From a bacterium CG2_30_54_10 (GTDB taxonomy: Bacteria; Muiribacteriota; Ozemobacteria; Ozemobacterales; Ozemobacteraceae), in the NCBI GenBank assembly GCA_001872985.1, contig MNYA01000261.1, positions 1-5,521 on the forward strand: a DNA stretch of 5,521 bases. The letters run 5' to 3'. Position numbers and translations under genes: made by a program. Shown here in pieces: positions 1 through 5,496 of the stretch. The notes under the pieces are model-generated. The model was not told the origin of the DNA, made no database searches, and worked only from the letters and a program-made list of their open reading frames with translations. How positions within the stretch are numbered: the stretch's first letter is position 1; every line of letters starts with the position of its first letter.

Positions 1-40
1 GAGCATTTTTCTCAAGAATTTCCTTATCTAAGTGCCATTC

Positions 41-69
41 GCGCGTGCCCCCCTTTTTTGAGAAGTTAC
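41..69 (-). repeat. Partial copy of the MITE found at 4945-5079 (GTAAC end only)
   Basis: These 29 bases are an exact reverse complement of 4945-4973, the left end of the MITE downstream of the radical SAM gene. The match stops on its right side exactly where the MITE terminus should be (GTTAC at 65-69). It stops on its left in the middle of the terminator hairpin, so only one arm of that hairpin is present here. Bases 1-40 do not resemble the rest of the MITE. The copy is therefore either truncated or belongs to a relative with a different interior extending beyond the window. It lies about 50 bp past the stop codon of the minus-strand HEAT/TPR gene. Confidence 0.85.
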
Positions 70-120
70 GTTGTTTCCGTATCGAAAATACTTCGGATTT
101 CCCTCTCGCAGAAAAGTTGG

Positions 121-2322
121 TCAGCCCGGAACCGGGGCTTTGCCCTTTCGTGAAATCAACCCCTGAAAAATCTTCGATAGCCGATTTGTATCGGCCAGAG
201 AACGGCCATCCGGTTTCTCGGCCAACATTCCCAGAACCCCCATCAGATTGACAAAACCCTTGTCCGAGGCGCCAGAGAAATGTTCTCCGACAGCCATAAT
301 GAGCATCGTAAATGCATCGACGGGCCCTATCGCCGCCGCCGCCCGCGCAACCGGAATTGCGTCTCCTACCGCACCTGCAAGGGAAATCGAACGCGTCAGG
401 CGCTGCAGAACCTGAAGGTTTTTCGGGACGAGGCTGGAAAGGCGTTTCAGGGTTTCCGCGGATTCTTGCCAGCGGTTCTCCATTTCAAAGGCCTCGGCGA
501 GAATCAGGTAGGCCTGCGGAAGTTTGGGGTAAAGCCTGATCGAAACCTGAAGCGAATTAATTGCCTTTAGCCATTCGCGTTTGCGATGATAGATCTGTCC
601 AAGTGCATAATGGGCTTTGAGAATGTTCGGGCTTATCGAAAGTGCCCGCAGAAAATTGGTTTCAGCCTCATCAAGTGCGCCTTCTCTGAGGCTCAACTCA
701 CCGAGAGCGACAAACACTTGATGCAGGTTCGGGGAAACCTTCAGGATCTGCTCCAAAAGTTTGCGAGCATCTTTCAGTTTCCCGGCTTTTATGGCACTCT
801 GGGAACTTTCCCACAAACCTCGGACTTTTGAATCCCCGATCGCCCCGCCCTTTGCGATGAATTTTTTCCGATGTTCCTCGACCGCGGTTTTGAGGATTCC
901 ATCGAAAGTTTTGAGCATGTTGCCATTTTCGTGAGAAACCAAGGAAAACACTTCTCCAATGCAGTACATCCCGCTCATGATTGTTTCTGGGGAATCACCG
1001 GAAATAAGCTTGAGAAGTGCGTCCAGAACATCGGTAAAGCCCCATTCCCACAAAACCCTGATGGCGTTGGCCCTGATCCGGTTGTTCGATGAATCGAGAA
1101 ACCGGCGGAGAGAAGTGACTGCGCCCGAATGCGGCTGTTTGGGCTTTAGTTTCTGCAGGGCTTCGATGACATTCCCAATGACGCGGTCATCCTCATCGTT
1201 CAGGAAGGGTAGCAAAAGCGGAAAATGTTCCTCCTTCCCATATTTTCCGATGATCGTGGCGAGGTTGCTACGGATGTGGGGAGCGGGCTCCTTTTCAAGG
1301 CGCTTGAGCAGCGGCTGAACCCCCTGTTCCTGGTAAAGCTCGCCAACGCCGATCGCCGCTTGCAGGCGAACCTCGGGGGCCGGATCATCCAGCATCGGAA
1401 TCAGTTGGATGGCAAAATCCTTCTTCTGAAACTTTCGCAATGCCACAACCGCATTCCGCCTGACGTCTGGATCTCCATCTTTCATATATCCCAAAAGATT
1501 CTTAAAATAGGGTTCCAGCTTAATTTCGCCGATCGCGTAGATAGCTGAAACGCGAAGGTTCTTTTCGTGACTGGCCAACATCTCTTTGAGCGTGCTTGAG
1601 ACGTCGAAATCCCCGAATCGGAAAATGGCTTTCACAGCGTTTGCCTTCACGCGGGGATTCGAGTCGTAGAGATACGGCTGTAGGATCCCGACGGTCGTGT
1701 TCTTGTTCAGGTTCCCGAGTGCCTCGATCGCATTGGCTTGGACTCTCGGATCCTTGTCGCTGAGAAGTCCCTGGAACATCGGGATCATCGAGTCGTTGAT
1801 GTGCTGGCCTAGCACCCCGACCACGGTCGCCCGGACCCGCTCATTTTTTTCCTGAAGGATCAGTTTCCGGAGAAGGGCAAGGCACATTGGGGTGGCGATC
1901 CCGCCCAGCGCACGTACGATTCCCTGAAGAGCTTCCTCGGCAAGCAGGTTTTCCTTTTTTCCAGCGACCTCTTCCTTCAGATAGGCCTCGACAGTTGCAA
2001 TCAGCGCCGACACAGACTCTTCGGAACGCTGTTTGATGAGAGTCTCGGCAGCCGTCAATCGCGCCTCGAGATGCATATCGCTCAATGCCGAAATCAGGAT
2101 CGGAGCTGATTTTTTCGGATCCATGCGGGAGACGGCAAGAACGAGGTAATCTTCGAGGTTATCACTTTGGTAACGCTCGAAGATCAAATCGGCGGCCATA
2201 TCCCCGCGCAACTTGCTGATGGAAATGAGGCTGCGGCGGCGGAGTTCGTAGTCAGGGCCGGTAAGCAACCGAAGCAACGCGGAAAAAATCTCGGTTAGGG
2301 TCTTTTGCATCTGATCAACCAT
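121..2322 (-). CDS. HEAT-repeat / TPR-repeat protein, probable cytoplasmic scaffold
   Basis: A 733-residue protein with no signal peptide or membrane segment. Residues about 20-460 are tandem HEAT/PBS-lyase-type helical repeats of roughly 31-36 residues. Recognisable second helices include DPRVQANAIEALGNL (191-205), NPRVKANAVKAIFRFG (222-237), DPDVRRNAVVALRKF (284-298), APEVRLQAAIGVGEL (315-329) and NNRIRANAIRVLWEWG (413-428). Residues about 502-636 form four TPRs of 34 residues with the usual G/Y/A/P spacing (for example 535-568 and 569-602), followed by a degenerate repeat to about 668. Such folds bind other proteins and no catalytic residue is visible, so the partner and role are unknown. 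The ATG at 2322 is preceded by an in-frame TAA at 2328-2326, which rules out an upstream start; ATG 2310 (residue 5) is the only close alternative. No clear Shine-Dalgarno precedes it. It is divergent from the redox gene pair, and the functional link is unproven. Confidence 0.93.
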   Translation of the reverse strand: MVDQMQKTLTEIFSALLRLLTGPDYELRRRSLISISKLRGDMAADLIFERYQSDNLEDYLVLAVSRMDPKKSAPILISALSDMHLEARLTAAETLIKQRSEESVSALIATVEAYLKEEVAGKKENLLAEEALQGIVRALGGIATPMCLALLRKLILQEKNERVRATVVGVLGQHINDSMIPMFQGLLSDKDPRVQANAIEALGNLNKNTTVGILQPYLYDSNPRVKANAVKAIFRFGDFDVSSTLKEMLASHEKNLRVSAIYAIGEIKLEPYFKNLLGYMKDGDPDVRRNAVVALRKFQKKDFAIQLIPMLDDPAPEVRLQAAIGVGELYQEQGVQPLLKRLEKEPAPHIRSNLATIIGKYGKEEHFPLLLPFLNDEDDRVIGNVIEALQKLKPKQPHSGAVTSLRRFLDSSNNRIRANAIRVLWEWGFTDVLDALLKLISGDSPETIMSGMYCIGEVFSLVSHENGNMLKTFDGILKTAVEEHRKKFIAKGGAIGDSKVRGLWESSQSAIKAGKLKDARKLLEQILKVSPNLHQVFVALGELSLREGALDEAETNFLRALSISPNILKAHYALGQIYHRKREWLKAINSLQVSIRLYPKLPQAYLILAEAFEMENRWQESAETLKRLSSLVPKNLQVLQRLTRSISLAGAVGDAIPVARAAAAIGPVDAFTMLIMAVGEHFSGASDKGFVNLMGVLGMLAEKPDGRSLADTNRLSKIFQGLISRKGKAPVPG

Positions 2323-2347
2323 TTTTTATCGAATCTTGTCAGTGCGT

Positions 2348-2376
2348 AGTATAATTCCGCCAACGGGATAAAACAA
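2348..2376 (-). promoter_or_regulatory. Candidate sigma70-type promoter for the HEAT/TPR gene
   Basis: On the minus strand there is a -35-like TTGTTT (2376-2371), a 17-bp spacer and a -10 box TATACT (2353-2348), five of six bases matching TATAAT. Transcription would start near 2341 and give a leader of about 20 nt before the ATG at 2322. The -35 box is weak (three of six). On the plus strand the same bases read TATAAT at 2350-2355, but no acceptable -35 lies 16-18 bp upstream of it. It could still serve the divergent redox operon as an activator-dependent -10. Confidence 0.45.
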
Positions 2377-2381
2377 CAGAC

Positions 2382-2411
2382 CTTCTCTCGGCTTCTCTCG
2401 GCTTCTCTCAC
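2382..2411 (+). repeat. Three tandem copies of a 10-bp unit, CTTCTCTCGG
   Basis: The unit occurs at 2382-2391 and 2392-2401 exactly, and at 2402-2411 with its last two bases changed to AC. A related TTTCTCTCG follows at 2432-2440. The array lies between the divergent start codons, where it could be a regulatory site or simply replication slippage. The pyrimidine-rich strand is the coding strand of the redox genes. Confidence 0.8.
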
Positions 2412-2445
2412 CGCTCTGGCGCAAACCGATCTTTCTCTCGCGTTT

Positions 2446-2460
2446 CCGATTTGAAATCGG
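2446..2460. promoter_or_regulatory. 15-bp palindrome, possible operator
   Basis: CCGATTT-G-AAATCGG has perfect 7-bp arms around one central base. It ends 32 bp before the ATG at 2493. Its symmetry and position fit a dimeric repressor or activator site for the redox operon. With a single-base centre it would make a poor RNA hairpin. No known regulator consensus was recognised. Confidence 0.4.
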
Positions 2461-2476
2461 TGGCCCGGCTGGAATA

Positions 2477-2484
2477 GAGTGAGG
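2477..2484 (+). promoter_or_regulatory. Ribosome binding site GAGTGAGG deciding the start at 2493
   Basis: The GAGG at 2481-2484 lies 8 bases before ATG 2493 but only 2 bases before the alternative GTG at 2487. The spacing favours 2493. An in-frame ATG at 2505 is also possible but worse spaced. Confidence 0.6.
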
Positions 2485-2492
2485 ATGTGAAA

Positions 2493-3767
2493 ATGAAGGT
2501 AACGATGGGTCCATTTGAAAAGGCGAAAGATTCAAGACAAGAAGGCTTGGCCTTTTCCGTGGTTCTGCTGGTCATAGTTCTGGCCCGGCCCTGGTTTTCG
2601 GCGACCCAGGGGATGTCAGAAATCAACGGAAAATCGGCCGATCCCATTGCGGTCTGGCGGGAGATCGCCAGTGCTACTGTTTCCCCGGAACTCCGCCTAG
2701 TCCCCGCCAGCCACCCGCCTTGCATGTTCGAAGGGGTCGATGAATCTGGAAAAGTCAAATGGTACGCGATCTTCACTTCCACCATGTGGGACCGAACTTA
2801 TGGGTACGTCGGCCCGATCGATCTGATGATTGGTGTTGACGAGAAAAACCGCATTACCGCCGTCCGGGTACTGGGACATCACGAAACACCCTCATTCGTT
2901 CAAGGTATTGACGAACCTTGGTTTCTCGACCAGTTCATCGGGAAGGGCATCGAAGACCCCATCGAGCCTGGGATCGATTTCGACGGGATCACACGTGCCA
3001 CAATTACCACAAAAGCCATCGCGGCAGATATCCGCAGTGGAATCCGACTGTTGGCCGGGGCACCTGCTGGATCATCGAGTTCCGTTGCACCTTCAAAAAG
3101 TATGCATTGGAACATCTGGTGTCTGGCCGGTGCGGTGGCCATCTCTCTGCTCGGGATCAGGCTTCCCAGGCCGTTCTCCTCAGTGGCTATCGTCGGCCTT
3201 CTTGGGGTGGCCACTCAGCAGTTTCTCTCAATGGCCCACCTTCAAATGCTCTTGAGATCACCGTCGGCTGCGTTCTACCTGCCATCGGCCCTGATGGTCT
3301 TCCTCGCCGTGGCCGGATCGTTCGCGATCGTCAAGCCTCGCGGTTACTGCGTCTGTTTGTGCCCGATGGGCCGCGTTCAGGATCTTCTGACTGCCCTGAT
3401 TCAGACCTCTGCGCCTGCTGACCCCGTGGCCCAGACCTCTTTGCCCGCTGACCCCGTGGTTTATCCAATCGGCCGCGTTATCTGCTGGAGCGGCCTTATT
3501 GCGTTGGGTTTCTCCGCCGCGCCCCCCCTGGAAAAACTCGAAGTATTCACGCCTCTTTTCCTGAACGGAGGCGGTCCACTGGGAATACTACTTGTTTTCG
3601 CTGCGTTAACAGGGGCGGTTGTGCTTCCCAGGTTCTACTGCCGGGCCCTCTGCCCCCTTAATCCATTGTTCGAAGACCTTGAAACCGCCAAAGGTTTTTG
3701 GAAAAAGCCGCACCCCCTTGGCCGAAATACCGAGGATGATAATGAACCGCCGACAACTCCTGCTTAA
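2493..3767 (+). CDS. NosR-like membrane protein: FMN-binding domain plus two CxxxCP Fe-S motifs
   Basis: A 424-residue protein, predicted inner-membrane electron carrier. A membrane segment (about 19-33) is followed by an outward-facing FMN-binding domain (about 80-190). This carries DGITRAT (164-170), which matches the flavinylation pattern Dxx(S/T)gAT recognised by the flavin transferase ApbE; T170 is the expected FMN attachment residue, and arginine replaces the usual glycine. Five further membrane segments follow (about 206-222, 230-245, 262-280, 325-342, 361-379). Two cysteine motifs sit on the positive, cytoplasmic side: CVCLCP (C286, C288, C290) and CRALCP (C383, C387), as in NosR, NapH and related proteins. 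The classical CxxCxxCxxxCP ferredoxin domains of full-length NosR are absent, so this is a shortened form. Residues 304-323 are a duplicated decapeptide. The gene overlaps the radical SAM gene by 26 bp. It is not assigned as nosR, because no N2O reductase genes are present and the family is broad. Confidence 0.88.
   Translation: MKVTMGPFEKAKDSRQEGLAFSVVLLVIVLARPWFSATQGMSEINGKSADPIAVWREIASATVSPELRLVPASHPPCMFEGVDESGKVKWYAIFTSTMWDRTYGYVGPIDLMIGVDEKNRITAVRVLGHHETPSFVQGIDEPWFLDQFIGKGIEDPIEPGIDFDGITRATITTKAIAADIRSGIRLLAGAPAGSSSSVAPSKSMHWNIWCLAGAVAISLLGIRLPRPFSSVAIVGLLGVATQQFLSMAHLQMLLRSPSAAFYLPSALMVFLAVAGSFAIVKPRGYCVCLCPMGRVQDLLTALIQTSAPADPVAQTSLPADPVVYPIGRVICWSGLIALGFSAAPPLEKLEVFTPLFLNGGGPLGILLVFAALTGAVVLPRFYCRALCPLNPLFEDLETAKGFWKKPHPLGRNTEDDNEPPTTPA
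3402..3461 (+). repeat. In-frame tandem duplication of a 30-bp unit inside the FMN/Fe-S gene
   Basis: The units at 3402-3431 and 3432-3461 match at 25 of 30 bases and encode QTSAPADPVA and QTSLPADPVV. The duplication lies in the predicted cytoplasmic loop between the first cysteine motif and the fifth membrane segment. Because the unit is a multiple of three, the frame is kept. Confidence 0.9.
3732..3735 (+). promoter_or_regulatory. Ribosome binding site GAGG for the radical SAM gene
   Basis: GAGG is placed 6 bases before ATG 3742 and directly abuts ATG 3736. Only the former has workable spacing, so 3742 is the chosen start. The site lies inside the coding sequence of the preceding gene, consistent with coupled translation. 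Confidence 0.6.
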
Positions 3768-4935
3768 CCTTTGTTCGATCGCCGGATGCGCCGGAATTGC
3801 TGGGTTGCTTCTGAACCAGACGCAATCGTCCGCACCGTCCCGGCAATCCGCCACAGGCGCTTCGGCACGTTTTGACCCTCTGGAAGCCCGCAAGAAGCTG
3901 CAACTTCTCGAAAGCAAAGGATTCCATCCCCGAGAGGCGATGTACTGGGAAAAGGCCCCTGGCGGCCTTATCAGATGCACCCTATGCCCGAAGTTCTGCA
4001 GTTTGCGCCCTTTCGAAAGAGGGAACTGCCGCGTCAGGGTCAGCCTTGAAAATCGGCTCGCCACGCTGGTTTACGGTCGTCCATGTTCCGTCGCTATCGA
4101 CCCGATCGAGAAGAAGCCGGTTTTCCATTTCCTTCCGGGTTCCACCGCTTTCTCATTTGCCACAGCGGGATGTCTTCTCGCTTGCCGCTACTGCCAGAAT
4201 TGGCAGATATCTCAGGCAAACCCCGAGGATCTCGATTCGGAGGATCTTCCACCCGAGGCGGCCATTTCCGCGGCGGCCCGTTCCGGCTGCCGTAGCATCG
4301 CATATACCTATACCGAGCCGACGATCTTCTACGAGTATATGCTTGACACCGCACGCCTGGCTCGGGAAGCCGGACTCGGCAACATCGTCATATCCTGCGG
4401 GTACATCAACCCCGAGCCCCTCGCCCAGTTGACGCCGTTCCTTGATGTCATGAAGGTCGATTTGAAAGGTTTCACCCAGCGCTTCTACCGGACCGTCTGC
4501 GGCGGAACGCTGGATCCGGTACTCAAGACCCTTGAGGGGCTTTCCCATACCAAGGTTCTGATAGATGTTGTGACACTGGTTCTTCCCACGTTGAACGATG
4601 ACATGGCGACAATGGAAAAAATGTTCCGGTGGCTCCACGAAAAACTGGGCCCCGACATAAGCCTTTTTCTATCAAGGTTTCACCCGACGTTCCAGTTGCG
4701 CAACCTTCCTCCGACCCCGGAAGAAACCGTGGCAAAGCTTCGCGAAAAAGCCATGCAAATCGGCCTCCGGTATGTCTACGTCGGCAATTCAACAGGCCAC
4801 GAGGGGGAAAACACCTACTGCCCGAATTGCCACAAGGTGGTAATCGGAAGAGTCGGCTACCAACTGACCGAAAATCACATCGTCAAAGGCGTCTGCGAAT
4901 TTTGCAAGACGGCAATTCCCGGCGTTTGGGAATAA
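3742..4935 (+). CDS. amrS: AmmeMemoRadiSam-type radical SAM enzyme with twin-arginine-like leader
   Basis: A 397-residue protein of the AmrS family, which resembles pyruvate formate-lyase activases. The order of motifs is: cysteine-rich N-terminal segment CTLCPKFC...GNC (C79, C82, C86, C96); radical SAM cluster motif CLLACRYC (C144, C148, C151) that ligates the 4Fe-4S cluster and binds S-adenosylmethionine; YTYTEPT (188-194); DVMKVDLKGF (235-244); and a C-terminal four-cysteine segment (C360, C363, C385, C388) ending in PGVWE, typical of the family. The N-terminus, MNRRQLLLN followed by a hydrophobic stretch to about residue 24, resembles a twin-arginine signal. IAGC at 13-16 also resembles a lipobox, but the hydrophobic region continues beyond it, so export or anchoring is uncertain. 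The substrate of the family is not something I can state. ATG 3742 was chosen over 3736 and 3619 on ribosome-site spacing and the leader. It is co-directional with and overlaps the FMN/Fe-S gene. No Memo or AMMECR1 gene is nearby. Confidence 0.9.
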   Translation: MNRRQLLLNLCSIAGCAGIAGLLLNQTQSSAPSRQSATGASARFDPLEARKKLQLLESKGFHPREAMYWEKAPGGLIRCTLCPKFCSLRPFERGNCRVRVSLENRLATLVYGRPCSVAIDPIEKKPVFHFLPGSTAFSFATAGCLLACRYCQNWQISQANPEDLDSEDLPPEAAISAAARSGCRSIAYTYTEPTIFYEYMLDTARLAREAGLGNIVISCGYINPEPLAQLTPFLDVMKVDLKGFTQRFYRTVCGGTLDPVLKTLEGLSHTKVLIDVVTLVLPTLNDDMATMEKMFRWLHEKLGPDISLFLSRFHPTFQLRNLPPTPEETVAKLREKAMQIGLRYVYVGNSTGHEGENTYCPNCHKVVIGRVGYQLTENHIVKGVCEFCKTAIPGVWE

Positions 4936-4954
4936 ATGCATCTGGTAACTTCTC

Positions 4955-4980
4955 AAAAAAGGGGGGCACGCGCCCCCCTT
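4955..4980 (-). terminator. Rho-independent terminator carried by the MITE
   Basis: On the minus strand a perfect 9-bp stem AAGGGGGGC / GCCCCCCTT (4980-4972 with 4967-4959) encloses a 4-base loop. With two T of the stem, the strand continues as six consecutive T (4960-4955), the classical terminator layout. On the plus strand the same hairpin is followed by CGCCTCG instead of a T run. It would therefore stop transcription entering from the right, and only weakly, if at all, transcription from the radical SAM gene. Confidence 0.6.
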
Positions 4981-4981
4981 C

Positions 4982-5036
4982 GCCTCGTGAAGTGAATTCG
5001 CGAGGCTCATCCCCCGCAGTCGGGCGCTTTGCGCCC
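4982..5036. repeat. Two further hairpins inside the MITE
   Basis: Bases 4982-4991 pair with 4997-5006 (10 positions including one T-G wobble, 5-base loop). Bases 5022-5027 pair with 5031-5036 (GGGCGC / GCGCCC, loop TTT). Together with the terminator hairpin they make the element's transcript highly structured on either strand. Confidence 0.7.
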
Positions 5037-5225
5037 TCCGGTCTGCCTTCACTCTTCCCCCGACTTATTGAGATGATACTGCATCTGCTCAAAAAGAAGG
5101 GGCATTAGCTGTACCCTCAGAATTCCTGATCTCGACAGGCTTTTTCCCTACAGCTTCAGTAAGAGTTTAGCCGTTTGAAAAAATGGAGAACGAAGGAATT
5201 TAGGAGAAGTGGAGACAGAGGAAAT

Positions 5226-5260
5226 GATGAGTGATGAATGATGAATGATGAATGATGAAT
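5226..5260 (+). repeat. Tandem array of five 7-bp units (GATGAAT)
   Basis: GATGAGT at 5226-5232 is followed by four exact GATGAAT units at 5233-5260, then a degenerate GGAGAAT at 5261-5267. It lies in non-coding DNA, and the copy number is likely to vary between strains. Confidence 0.9.
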
Positions 5261-5402
5261 GGAGAATTTGGAGAGGTTTTCTCGAGAATCCCATTATTTT
5301 TTTCTCCCATGATCTCCATTTTCTCCCATCGCGACGGCCAAACTTCACTAAATTCATGTTTCAATGCCTGCTTTGAAATGTTCTGTCGGAATTCAGCGAA
5401 AA

Positions 5403-5452
5403 AGTGGCAGCGGCTTCCAGCCGCTGCGACGCGGCAAGATGCCGCGTCCACT
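5403..5452. repeat. 50-nt fully paired double-hairpin (three-way junction) element
   Basis: Hairpin 1 is a perfect 9-bp stem with loop TCC (5407-5415 with 5419-5427). Hairpin 2 follows immediately as a perfect 9-bp stem with loop AGA (5428-5436 with 5440-5448). The flanking AGTG (5403-5406) pairs with CACT (5449-5452), so every base outside the two loops is paired. This resembles REP/BIME-type palindromic elements dispersed in bacterial genomes. It has no T-run on either side, so a terminator role is unlikely. Confidence 0.8.
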
Positions 5453-5496
5453 ATTTGTGGCCGAACCGAGAAATTTAGCGGACATTGTTAGTCGCG

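Larger units (their letters stand above)
4945..5079. mobile_element. 135-bp MITE with imperfect terminal inverted repeats and 8-bp target duplication
   Basis: The left end GTAACTTCTC and the reverse complement of the right end GTATCATCTC match at 8 of 10 bases (12 of 15 when extended inward). The element is flanked by perfect 8-bp direct repeats TGCATCTG at 4937-4944 and 5080-5087, as expected of a target-site duplication. It encodes no credible protein, and its interior is three consecutive hairpins (4959-4980, 4982-5006, 5022-5036). It inserted 9 bases after the stop codon of the radical SAM gene, leaving that gene intact. Removing the element and one TGCATCTG restores a continuous site. 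GTAA-type ends with an 8-bp duplication are, from general knowledge, characteristic of the IS66 family, so an IS66-like transposase acting in trans is inferred. Confidence 0.8.
5088..5496. other. Gene-free intergenic stretch rich in small repeats
   Basis: No reading frame here looks like a real gene; those present are low-complexity (for example runs of His, Ser, Ile and Phe from the 7-bp repeat). The region holds the 7-bp tandem array at 5226-5260 and the double hairpin at 5403-5452. It also has a 10-bp inverted pair (5180-5189 with 5313-5322) and two direct copies of TTCTCCCAT (5302-5310, 5321-5329). The top strand changes from purine-rich (about 5177-5275) to pyrimidine-rich (about 5278-5330), so it could fold loosely on itself. 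A possible weak terminator for the radical SAM operon, CCTG/CAGG (5125-5139) followed by CTTTTT, has only a 4-bp stem. No tRNA or known RNA was recognised. Confidence 0.6.

Noticed and set aside
1..40. Possible second terminus of the left MITE copy (TCTCAA at 10-15)
   Set aside because: Only six bases resemble the expected end, and no 8-bp duplication matching 70-77 is present.
121..140. Possible terminator hairpin at the stop codon of the HEAT/TPR gene (AGCCC/GGGCT on the minus strand)
   Set aside because: The stem is only 5 bp, overlaps the stop codon, and the nearest T-run is short and 7 bases away.
2493..3767. Assignment as nosR, nirI or rnfG
   Set aside because: It lacks the ferredoxin domains of full-length NosR, no nos, nir or rnf genes are nearby, and RnfG lacks the CxxxCP membrane part.
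4629..5108. A plus-strand 159-codon reading frame running through the end of amrS and the MITE
   Set aside because: It overlaps amrS in another frame, is rich in Arg, Pro and Ser, and its end is created by the inserted MITE. It is a frame shadow.
5107..5155. 7-bp inverted repeat AGCTGTA / TACAGCT as an RNA structure
   Set aside because: The loop would be 35 bases with no supporting inner pairing, so it is expected by chance in this length.
5226..5260. Possible CRISPR array
   Set aside because: The unit is 7 bp with no spacers, so it is a simple tandem repeat.
5148..5451. Minus-strand reading frames rich in HHSSFIIHHSS
   Set aside because: The peptide is the translation of the 7-bp tandem repeat, and there is no ribosome site or domain.
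5252..5491. A plus-strand 79-codon reading frame
   Set aside because: It crosses the double hairpin and low-complexity DNA, has no recognisable fold and no ribosome binding site.
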